Shown piece by piece: positions 1-6,727 of a stretch of 19,008 nt of DNA. The stretch is from positions 1 through 19,008 of the forward strand of contig CAYYJM010000110.1 in NCBI GenBank assembly GCA_964471755.1, read 5' to 3'. The number at the start of each line of letters is the position of its first letter. Position 1 is the first letter of the stretch. The DNA comes from CAYYJM01 sp964471755 (GTDB taxonomy: Bacteria; Planctomycetota; Planctomycetia; Gemmatales; Gemmataceae). The notes beneath the pieces are model-generated. The model did not search any database and had not been told where the DNA came from. It saw only the letters and a program-made list of their open reading frames with translations. Made by a program: the position numbers and the translations under genes.

Positions 1-455
1 GCCCGGCCCAGACCAACCTGGCGAAACGCGAGAGCCTGGTCAGTCTCGACGAGGTGTACACAGCCCTGAACGAGAAGGTGCCCGGCCGGAAGGTGTTGCT
101 GGTCGATGCCTGCCGGAACGATCCGGCCGATGGCCTGGGAGCAAACGCCCTGGCCAGCGTGACCCGGCCACAGGTGCCGGACCCACCGGGCGGCACGGTG
201 GCCCTGTTCAGTTGCAGCAAGGGTCAGCGAGCGTTCGAGAGTCGCAAACACGAATCGGGTTTCCTGTTCCACACGATCGTCGAGGGTCTACGAGGCGGTG
301 CGGCCGATCCGAAGACGGGCGAGGTGGGATGGCTCGACCTGGCCAAGTACGTGCAACGGAAGTTGCCAGCAGCGGTGACGGCGGAGAAGGGGCCGACTGC
401 ACTTCAAGTGCCAGAGATTCGCGGCACGCTGCGGGGCGAGTTGGTCCTGGCGAAG
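1..455 (+). repeat. Paralogous segment, copy A (pairs with 3760-4214)
   Basis: This segment aligns without gaps to 3760-4214 at a constant offset of 3759. Counting codon by codon I find about 45 mismatches in about 450 bases (near 90% identity), and the first 55 bases from the window edge are identical. It encodes the caspase region with the catalytic cysteine. Similarity stops where this gene enters its linker and SUMF1 domain. The match presumably continues left of the window. Confidence 0.9.
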
Positions 456-1295
456 ATGGACCGAAACGAGCGCGATGAGGTGTTTGAATACGTCATCGAG
501 GGACACAAGAAACAGGGCAAGCGTCGAGTGTTGACGCTCGACCTGGGCGGCGGCCAGAAACTGGAGTTGGTTCACCTCGCAAAGGGTTTGTTCCTGATGG
601 GGGCATCCGATAACGAGAAGGATGCCGACGGCGACGAGAAACCGCGTCACGAGGTGGAGTTGACGCAGGACTTCTACCTGGGGAAGTACGAGGTGACCCA
701 GGGCCAGTACGAACAGATCATGAGCACGAATCCCAGTGAGTTCCATGCGGGCGGGAAAAATGCAGAGAAGATCCGTGGTCTGGACACGAGTCGGTTCCCG
801 GTGGAGAACGTGTCGTGGGAGGAAGCTCAGGAGTTCTGCAAGAAGGTAACGGCGAAGGTCGGTCGGAAGGTGGTCTTGCCGACGGAAGCGGAGTGGGAGT
901 ACGCCTGTCGGGCGGGCACGGTGACGCCGTTCCACTGGGGGAACACGCTCAACGGCACGGAAGCCAACTGCAAGGGGAATTCTCCCCATGGGACTGAGAC
1001 CAGGGGAGCCTATCTGGAACGGCCCTGCCAGGTGGGTTCTTACCCGGCGAACGGTTGGGGTCTGTATGACCTGCACGGCAATGTGGCTGAATGGTGTGCC
1101 GACGGTTATAATGAAAAGACGTACACCTCGGAAAGGCGTGTTTCTCCATTTGTTGAAGCAGGTAACACCCGCGTCTTGCGCGGTGGTTCGTGGAGCAACG
1201 GCGCCAGGCTCTGCCGCGCGGCCAACCGCATCTGGGCCGGGTTGTTGGTCCGTACCGACAACCTCGGCTTTCGCGTCGCGCTCCGCCTGGACTGA
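1..1295 (+). CDS. Caspase-like (C14) protease with C-terminal SUMF1/FGE-like domain, 5'-truncated
   Basis: The gene enters from outside the window; the open frame starts at base 3 and the first in-frame GTG (54) is not the true start, because the homologous gene at 3312 continues about 150 residues further upstream. The visible part begins inside a caspase fold: the catalytic cysteine lies in VDACRND (Cys codon 111-113), followed by the FSCSKGQRAFES block typical of bacterial caspases; the catalytic histidine would lie off the left edge. After a charged linker (about 460-545) comes a SUMF1/formylglycine-generating-enzyme-like domain (about 549-1290) with the family blocks LMGASDNE, LPTEAEWEYACRAG, GLYDLHGNVAEWC and VLRGGSW near the end. 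In the segment matching the two active-site cysteines of true FGE (RGGSWSNGARLCR) the first cysteine position holds Asn and only the second is Cys, so sulfatase-activating activity is unlikely. A binding or scaffold role is inferred. Family assignment is firm, substrate unknown. Confidence 0.88.
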   Translation, partial: PAQTNLAKRESLVSLDEVYTALNEKVPGRKVLLVDACRNDPADGLGANALASVTRPQVPDPPGGTVALFSCSKGQRAFESRKHESGFLFHTIVEGLRGGAADPKTGEVGWLDLAKYVQRKLPAAVTAEKGPTALQVPEIRGTLRGELVLAKMDRNERDEVFEYVIEGHKKQGKRRVLTLDLGGGQKLELVHLAKGLFLMGASDNEKDADGDEKPRHEVELTQDFYLGKYEVTQGQYEQIMSTNPSEFHAGGKNAEKIRGLDTSRFPVENVSWEEAQEFCKKVTAKVGRKVVLPTEAEWEYACRAGTVTPFHWGNTLNGTEANCKGNSPHGTETRGAYLERPCQVGSYPANGWGLYDLHGNVAEWCADGYNEKTYTSERRVSPFVEAGNTRVLRGGSWSNGARLCRAANRIWAGLLVRTDNLGFRVALRLD

Positions 1296-1309
1296 TTGCC
1301 CCTTTTCAC

Positions 1310-1330
1310 TGGCCCATGACACTCGGGCCA
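1310..1330 (+). terminator. Possible weak terminator hairpin
   Basis: TGGCCC (1310-1315) and GGGCCA (1325-1330) form a 6-bp stem with a 9-base loop, 14 bases after the stop codon of the caspase-SUMF1 gene. It is followed by a moderately AT-rich stretch (ttacaattgttct) rather than a clean T tract. The stem is short, so this is tentative. Confidence 0.35.
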
Positions 1331-1525
1331 TTACAATTGTTCTCCCAATCATTTGAATGGGTGAGTGATCCGAAAGGAAAGTGGCGGCGCTGCTCTGGCG
1401 TGAACCGATCGTCGCCCGAGCGGTTGATGAAAACTCGAGATTTCCGAACTTCCCCGACAGGAGTTCGGCCGCTGATGCGTTCTTCTTTTTGACCCGTCTT
1501 TGGTCTCCTGGGAGGAGTCGTTCCC

Positions 1526-3293
1526 GTGTTGCGTTCCCTTGTTCCCAGTCTGGTCCTCCTCGCCGTTGCGCTGCCCGTGCCGGCCTGGGCGGACAACGCC
1601 AAACTCGCCGTCCAGGCCCGCAAGATACTCAAGACGCATTGTCAGGCCTGCCACCACGGGCCTGGTTCCGAGTACGGCACCTGGGACGTCCTCGATCGCG
1701 ACTCTCTCGTCAAGGACACCGACGAAGACCGGGCCGTCGTCGTTCCCGGCAAACTCGACGCCTCGACACTCTGGCGTCGTGTCGGCAAGACCAAAACCAT
1801 GCCGCCACGGCCCATCAAGGATCCGCCGAGCGAGGCCGAGCTNNNNNNNNNNNNNNNNNNNNNNNNNNNNNNNNNGCCAGTGGATCGAGGCCGGGGCTCC
1901 CGCCTATCCGAAGCCGCAACCGCGAACGTTGGTCACCACCGAGCAGTTGCTCAACGTCCTGATCGCCGACCTGCGCCAGGCCGACCCGCGCGACCGACCG
2001 TACCGACGTTACTTCACGCTGATCGAGCAGGCCAACAACCCGGCCTTCGAGGTCGAGGATCTGCGTCTGCTCCGCGCCGCCCTGGCCAAGGTCCTCAACA
2101 GCCTGTCATGGCAATCGGGGCTCGTCGTGCCAAAGGCCCTGGACGACCAGCAGACGATCTTCGTCGTGGACCTGCGCGACCTGGGCTGGGAAGCGGCCCA
2201 GTGGGATGCCGTGCTGCGCCAGTATCCGTATGGCCTGGACTACCGCGGCAGCGACGACGAGAAACTGCGCCGCCTCGGCGTCGATCTGAACGACCTCGTC
2301 AAGGACAACCTGGTTCACGTCCGGGCCGATTGGTTCGTCACGATGGCGTCGCAGGCTCCGCTCTACTACGACCTGCTCCGACTGCCGATGACGGTGGATG
2401 AACTGGAGCAGAAACTCCAGGTGGACTTCGGCAAGAACTTCGCCGGCGATCGGCTGGCCCGGGCCGGCTTCGCCCGGAGCGGCGTCTCCGGTCAGAACCG
2501 GCTCGTCGAGTGGCATCCTTCTCCCGTCGGCCAATACTACTGGAAGAGCTACGACTTCAAGCCGCGCAAGGAGCGGGCGAACCTCAACCGCTTCCCGCTC
2601 GGCCCGGCCTTCGAGGGCAACCCGTACGCGAGCCAGGCGTTCGATCACGATGGCGGCGAGATGATCTTCGGCCTGCCCAACGGTTTGCAGGGTTACTACC
2701 TCAGCGACGCCCGGGGGCAGCGTATCAGCGAGGGGCCGATCGCTGTCGTCTCCGACGCGCTGAAGACCTCCGGGTCGCCGGCCATCGTCAACGGCGGATC
2801 GTGCATGCACTGCCACAAGCTCGGCATGATTCCGTTCACGGACACGGTCCGAGCCGGCCATGCCCTGTTCGGCGAACCGCGTGAGAAAGTGTTGCGTCTG
2901 TATCCCGAAGTGAAGGCGATGGCCAACCGCGTCAAGGCCAACGAGGATCGCTTCGTTGGTGCCCTGGAAAAGGTAATCGGGCCGTTCCTCCAGGTGGACG
3001 ACGACAAGGAGACACCAATTCGCGAATTCGCCGAACCGGTCGGCGAGGTGATGCGGCGTTACCTGCTCCAGGACGTGAGCTGCGAGGTGGCCGCGTTCGA
3101 GTTGGGTCTTGCAAAGCCGACCGAGTTGGCCGGCCTGATCAAGGGCAACCAGAAGCTGAAGGAACTCGGTCTGATGCCGCTGGCCACTGGCCAGGTCATC
3201 AAGCGTGGCGACTGGGAGGCCATCGCGGGGACATCCCTGTTCCAGGATGTCGCCCGAGAGTTGCAGCTCGGCACCCCGGTTCGGTTTCGTTGA
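1526..3293 (+). CDS. Secreted diheme cytochrome-c-domain protein (frame broken by assembly gap)
   Basis: The GTG start at 1526 is chosen because GGGAGGAG (1510-1517) lies 8 bases upstream and the product opens with a signal peptide (LRSLVPSLVLLAVALPVPAWA). Residues 25-105 resemble the Planctomycete cytochrome C domain: CQACH at residues 39-43 (bases 1640-1654) binds heme covalently, and the Met of KTMPP is the likely axial ligand. The frame is 1526-based before the N run at 1843-1875 and 3-based (codon starts divisible by 3) after it; WIEAGAPAYP resumes the same domain directly, so this is one gene with a mis-sized gap. About 470 residues follow, with an unassigned central region (blocks LNSLSW, LRDLGW, YPYGLDY, GGEMIFGLPNGLQGYYL) and a second heme motif CMHCH (2802-2816). 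Estimated length is near 590 residues. It is probably an exported diheme redox or sensor protein; it is co-directional with, and 18 bases before, a caspase gene. Electron partner unknown. Confidence 0.82.
1843..1875. other. Assembly gap (33 N), mis-sized
   Basis: There are 33 unknown bases inside the cytochrome gene. The frame before it (codon starts at 1526+3n) and after it (codon starts at multiples of 3) disagree, so the true missing length must be 2 more than a multiple of 3. The protein sense on both sides (AEL before, QWIEAGAP after) fits a short missing piece of the cytochrome domain helix. Confidence 0.95.
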
Positions 3294-3311
3294 TCCCAGG
3301 GAGAAACTCTC

Positions 3312-4334
3312 ATGATCATCCGTCGAAGTCTGTTTCTGCTCATGTGTCTGCTGGCGGTGTCGGCGGCCGGCCTGCTGGTCAAACCGGCCCAGTGCCAGAT
3401 GGTCGCACTGCTTCCGCCAGAACAGGACGATCACGAGGCCCAACCGAACCAGGGCCGCAAGGTCGCCCTGCTCATCGGCGTGCAGCGTTACGACGGCACC
3501 GGCCTGCGAAACCTCGACTACGCCGAGAACGACGTGAATCAACTTGCTCGGACTCTCAAGGACCAGGGCTTCCAGGAGATCATCCTGCTCACCCGCAGCG
3601 AGGCCCGACGCACGGATCGCGACTTCCTCGAACCGACGGCGGAGAACGTCCGATCGTACCTCAAGAACCTGCTGGCCCGGATGGCGAAGGAGGATACGCT
3701 CCTGGTCGCCTTCTCCGGTCACGGCGTCCAGTTCAAGGCGGACGGAGCGATGTACTTCTGCCCGGCCCAGACCAACCTGGCGAAACGCGAGAGCCTGGTC
3801 AGTCTCGACGAGGTCTACACGGCCCTGAACGAGAAGGTGCCAGGTCGGAAGGTGTTGCTGGTAGATGCCTGCCGGAACGATCCGGCCGATGGCCTGGGAG
3901 CGAACGATCCGGACAGCGTGACCCGGCCGCAGGTGCCGGACCCACCAGGGGGAACGGTGGCTCTGTTCAGTTGCAGCAAGGGTCAGCGAGCGTTCGAGAG
4001 TCTGAAACACAAGTCGGGTTTCCTGTTCCACACGATCGTCGAGGGTCTACGAGGCGGCGCGGCAGACACGAAGACGGGCGAGGTGGGATGGCTCGACCTG
4101 GCCAAGTACGTGCAAAGGACGTTGCCAGCGGCGGTGACGGCGGAGAAGGGCCCGGGCGCGGTCCAGATGCCGGAGATACGCGGCACACTGAGGGGCGAGC
4201 TGATTCTGGCCCGAGTTAAATCGCAGAATCGACCCATTCAACCCGGTCGGAACGTCCGCCGGGATGACGTCGGCACGGAGCCGCCCACGTTCGACGACCC
4301 GAGCGAGTTGCTCCCGATGAGCAGGAAGAGGTAG
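3312..4334 (+). CDS. Secreted caspase-like (C14) protease
   Basis: A 340-residue protein with ATG at 3312 and AGGGAG (3298-3303) 8 bases upstream. Residues 1-28 are a signal peptide (hydrophobic core LFLLMCLLAVSAAGLLV), so it is exported; I see no convincing lipobox. Residues about 48-300 are a caspase/C14 domain: first strand KVALLIGVQRY, LRNLDYAENDV, the catalytic His137 in AFSGHG, the catalytic Cys187 in VDACRND and the FSCSKGQRAFES block around residue 220. Both catalytic residues are present, so it should be an active cysteine protease, probably Arg/Lys-specific as known for many non-metazoan caspase homologues (inference). The tail from residue 301 is short, charged and unlike the SUMF1 extension of its neighbour. 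It lies 18 bases after the cytochrome gene and is likely co-transcribed with it. Confidence 0.92.
   Translation: MIIRRSLFLLMCLLAVSAAGLLVKPAQCQMVALLPPEQDDHEAQPNQGRKVALLIGVQRYDGTGLRNLDYAENDVNQLARTLKDQGFQEIILLTRSEARRTDRDFLEPTAENVRSYLKNLLARMAKEDTLLVAFSGHGVQFKADGAMYFCPAQTNLAKRESLVSLDEVYTALNEKVPGRKVLLVDACRNDPADGLGANDPDSVTRPQVPDPPGGTVALFSCSKGQRAFESLKHKSGFLFHTIVEGLRGGAADTKTGEVGWLDLAKYVQRTLPAAVTAEKGPGAVQMPEIRGTLRGELILARVKSQNRPIQPGRNVRRDDVGTEPPTFDDPSELLPMSRKR
3760..4214 (+). repeat. Paralogous segment, copy B (pairs with 1-455)
   Basis: This is the second copy of the caspase segment at 1-455, about 90% identical with no gaps. Most differences are synonymous third-base changes; amino-acid changes cluster at the residues after DGLGAN and toward the end of the segment. 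Similarity ends at the C-terminal edge of the caspase domain, after which the two genes differ completely. Confidence 0.9.
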
Positions 4335-4336
4335 GT

Positions 4337-4376
4337 CCTGGATGGGATTCCTCGAATCGTTCCCCATCGATCCAGG
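4337..4376 (+). terminator. Possible terminator hairpin after caspase gene
   Basis: CCTGGAT (4337-4343) pairs perfectly with ATCCAGG (4370-4376); inside, GGGA can pair with TCCC to lengthen the stem across an internal loop. It begins 2 bases after the stop codon. No T tract follows, so attenuation or RNA stabilisation are equally possible. Confidence 0.4.
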
Positions 4377-4430
4377 TCCGTTGCGGCGTTGGTCGGAGCC
4401 GATTTACTTTTACTGAGTAGGAGGTGACAG

Positions 4431-4982
4431 GTGAACGCGCGTCTTTGTCTTCTCATGGCTTTGCCCCTGTGGCTCGGTGCGCCGGTATTGAGCCAGGCCG
4501 AATCAACAGGAATCAAACTCGGTGTCGTTGCGGGAAACCGCGTGGCCAAGACGCTGGACAGGGAAGGGAACGTCGTCGACCAGGAACAAGACCCCGGAGC
4601 GTACATCGAGGAAGTGTTCACGGGCTCGATCGCGGCAAAGTTTGAACTGAAGCCCGGCGACTTCATTCGCGGCATCGTGAGTCCGAATCTCGGCAAACGG
4701 AAGGTAGACGATATCGCTCACCTGTTGTGGGTGGTGTCGAACAGCGAGAAGGCCCCGACCCTGATCTATTACTCCCGTGGTGGAATCCTCTACCGAACCC
4801 GCCTGGTCCGCGTGGAGGTCACCGAGAAGCGGGCCCTGATCGACATGGTGGTCGTGACCGAGGGAGGCGTCCCCAAGTACAAGTCCGTCACGAAGTATGT
4901 CGATGTCAAGCTGCCCGTGGAGAAGGCCGAACGCCAGGAAGCCACGGAAGCCGACCTGCGCGACGCGATGCCCGCTCGTTAA
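4431..4982 (+). CDS. Secreted PDZ-like domain protein
   Basis: A 183-residue protein with a GTG start at 4431, supported by a near-perfect Shine-Dalgarno sequence AGGAGGTGA at 4419-4427. Residues 1-23 form a signal peptide with likely cleavage after LSQA. Residues about 55-115 look like a PDZ domain: the block IEEVFTGSIAAKFELKPGDFI matches the carboxylate-binding and alpha-helix region of HtrA/CtpA-type PDZ modules (usually GSPAAKAGLKPGD). There is no protease domain; the protein is essentially signal peptide, PDZ and a charged C-terminal tail. PDZ domains bind C-terminal peptides, so a role as substrate adaptor or partner for the neighbouring secreted caspases is a reasonable guess but only inference from position. 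Confidence 0.75.
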   Translation: MNARLCLLMALPLWLGAPVLSQAESTGIKLGVVAGNRVAKTLDREGNVVDQEQDPGAYIEEVFTGSIAAKFELKPGDFIRGIVSPNLGKRKVDDIAHLLWVVSNSEKAPTLIYYSRGGILYRTRLVRVEVTEKRALIDMVVVTEGGVPKYKSVTKYVDVKLPVEKAERQEATEADLRDAMPAR

Positions 4983-4989
4983 TCCGCCC

Positions 4990-5040
4990 GGGCAACACGC
5001 GCGACGCTCGCTCAGGTGTCGCGCGTCGTTGCCCCTTTCC
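4990..5040 (+). terminator. Strong stem-loop, probable terminator of the PDZ gene
   Basis: GGGCAACACGCGCGAC (4990-5005) pairs with GTCGCGCGTCGTTGCCC (5018-5034) over 16 bp with a single bulged base and a 12-base loop. It starts 7 bases after the stop codon and is followed by CTTTCC. The stem is one of the longest in the window. It suggests that the following gene is partly or wholly under separate control. Confidence 0.7.
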
Positions 5041-5094
5041 GCGGCTCGATTTGCCACCATCGGAACGGTTCATCATCCCAAGAGAGATCTGCAC

Positions 5095-6231
5095 ATGAAA
5101 AGTCCCATGCTCAAGAACTCCTGGCTCGTCGCCCTGGCCCTTCTCGTGCCCGGCATGGCACGGGCCGACAACGTCCAGAAGGAACTGGCCGCCCTCGCTC
5201 AGGAGGTCGCTCAGGTACTCGCCAAGCAGGGCCAGACGTCCATCTGCCTGGGCCGCTTCGTTGGTGCGGGCAACGTCCCCAGCCATTACGGCCCGGAGAT
5301 CACCCGCATTCTGATCGCCGAGTTCGCCCGGATGCGGATCACGGTGGACGCCAGGGCTCCGATCGAACTCACGGGCCAGTATCGGCCAGCCGACGAAGAT
5401 CCAGCGGTGCCGAACTCGAAGGAACTCTTCATCCGCCTCGTCGCTCAGGTAATCGAGAAGAAGTCCGGCCTGCCCCTGAGCAACGTCACCCTGACGGCCC
5501 GGGCCGTCTACGGCAACGCGGAGGTCGCCCGCGTCTTTGGCGTCCCGGTCAGTCTGCCGCCGGATGCGCAACGCGGCCAGCGCAACGAGCGCATCAAGGA
5601 GAACCTCGACAATCCAAAGATGGACGTCGGCCGGCAGAGCGTCATCCGCAGCAAGGCCGACAGTCCGTTCAGCGTCGAGATCCTCGTTGTCAACAAGGCC
5701 GACGCTCCCGATCCGACGGCCGGCCGACCGGCCAAGCTGGAAAATGGCCTGGCCTTCGTCCCGATCGCCCGCGGCGAGTTCTACCGCGTCCGGTTCACCA
5801 ACCACGCGCCGTTCGACGTGGCCGTCCGGCTGACGATCGACGGCCTGGACCAGTTCGCCTTCAGCGACGCCGATTTCGTCATCAAGGAGACCGGCAAGCC
5901 GAAGTACTCCTACCGGATCGTGTCAAAAGGCGAGACGGTGGTGATCGCCGGCTGGTTTCGCAATCTCAAGGAGTTCGATTACTTCATCGTCACGGAGTAT
6001 GCGAAGAGCGCCGTGGCGGAGCTGAAGGTCCAGCCGGACGAGATCGGCGTGATCGTTGCCCAGGTCCACGCCGCGTGGGAAAAGGACACGGACCGGCCGA
6101 AAGACGAGGGGGGCGACCGCTCCGCTGGCGACGCGACCGGCCGACAGTCCGGCAGCAGCCACGATCTGAAGGAAGTCCAGCGTCACATCGGCGTCCTGCG
6201 CGACACGATCCCGGTGCGCTACACGCGCTAG
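5095..6231 (+). CDS. Secreted protein of unknown function (378 aa)
   Basis: The start at ATG 5095 is preferred over the longer open frame because it gives a clean signal peptide (LKNSWLVALALLVPGMARA, cleavage near residue 24) and AGAGAG lies 8 bases upstream. I do not recognise a named family with certainty. Residues 26-160 (KELAALAQEVAQVL, then a strand/helix region GPEITRILIAEFARM and a strand-rich part) recall the periplasmic alpha/beta domain of CsgG/FlgO-like envelope proteins, a weak resemblance. Residues about 235-345 look like an all-beta module (FYRVRFTNHAPFDVAVRLTI, YRIVSKGETVVIAGWF). The last 50 residues are polar and probably disordered. It is co-directional with the caspase/cytochrome/PDZ genes, 112 bases after the PDZ gene across a strong stem-loop. 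Confidence 0.8.
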   Translation: MKSPMLKNSWLVALALLVPGMARADNVQKELAALAQEVAQVLAKQGQTSICLGRFVGAGNVPSHYGPEITRILIAEFARMRITVDARAPIELTGQYRPADEDPAVPNSKELFIRLVAQVIEKKSGLPLSNVTLTARAVYGNAEVARVFGVPVSLPPDAQRGQRNERIKENLDNPKMDVGRQSVIRSKADSPFSVEILVVNKADAPDPTAGRPAKLENGLAFVPIARGEFYRVRFTNHAPFDVAVRLTIDGLDQFAFSDADFVIKETGKPKYSYRIVSKGETVVIAGWFRNLKEFDYFIVTEYAKSAVAELKVQPDEIGVIVAQVHAAWEKDTDRPKDEGGDRSAGDATGRQSGSSHDLKEVQRHIGVLRDTIPVRYTR

Positions 6232-6264
6232 CCGTGCAGTCGTTGGCGGTGAAGGGACGAAACG

Positions 6265-6282
6265 GCGCATCCCGGGATGCGC
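6265..6282. promoter_or_regulatory. Perfect 18-base palindrome
   Basis: GCGCATCCCGGGATGCGC is its own reverse complement. It lies 33 bases after the stop of the 378-residue protein gene. As RNA it would fold into a 7-bp stem with a CCGG tetraloop. It could be part of a terminator or a protein-binding dyad; the sequence does not decide between these. Confidence 0.5.
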
Positions 6283-6524
6283 ACAACGCGGCGGAGTCCG
6301 TGCGTTCCATGGCTACCCGTCCGGCAGCCCGGGCAAATCGGGAAGCCCCGTCCGAGGCCGTAAGCCGGATCGAATTCGTGTGAAATGCCGGCCAGCAAAG
6401 CTCTGCCTCTCGTGACGGTCGCGTCGCAGCCTTGACGGCTTTTTCACGAACGCGGCTCCGAGTTCTCTTCCATTCGAGCCCCGTTCCGGGCAAACTCAGG
6501 ATCGTGTTCTGGGGCGACGACCCC

Positions 6525-6543
6525 GGCCGCCGACCAGGCGGCC
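6525..6543. repeat. Short GC-rich hairpin
   Basis: GGCCGCC (6525-6531) and GGCGGCC (6537-6543) form a perfect 7-bp stem around a 5-base loop. There is no T tract. In DNA this rich in GC such stems arise fairly often, so its function is uncertain. Confidence 0.3.
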
Positions 6544-6727
6544 CGGCCATTTCCGTCCCAGGTTCCGCACCCCCGGCAGGGTGAAGGACTCTTCGACGCC
6601 GGGCTCATCACGGCCAGAGAATCAGGTTGCGTTCGCGACGTGGGGCTCCCACTCCATCCGCGGCCGGGGTGCGCTCAGGCTCCGGTCGAAGGAAGGTCAG
6701 CCTCCGCGCGTGGAGGACAGCTTCACC

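Larger units (their letters stand above)
6232..6727. other. Non-coding interval of about 500 bases
   Basis: I see no convincing gene here. The amylase frame stays open from an ATG at 6581, but that extension is low-complexity, not conserved in GH13 proteins and not a signal peptide. The interval holds an 18-base perfect palindrome (6265-6282), a short GC-rich hairpin (6525-6543) and, just before the amylase start, GGAGG at 6712-6716. I found no good promoter by eye. Confidence 0.6.

Noticed and set aside
549..1295. Active formylglycine-generating enzyme (sulfatase maturation)
   Set aside because: One of the two active-site cysteine positions holds Asn and no sulfatase gene is in the window.
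2106..4031. 641-codon open frame on the minus strand
   Set aside because: It runs antisense through the cytochrome and caspase genes, whose heme and catalytic motifs are on the plus strand. It is a shadow of third-position GC bias.
1..6231. Gasdermin-type or CRISPR-linked caspase immune system
   Set aside because: There is no gasdermin-like pore protein, repeat array or Cas gene, and the intact caspase has a signal peptide, which argues against a cytosolic immune role.
6581..6727. 49-residue extension of the amylase to an upstream ATG
   Set aside because: It is polar and low-complexity, is not a signal peptide, and GGAGG lies before the internal ATG at 6728. It cannot be fully excluded.
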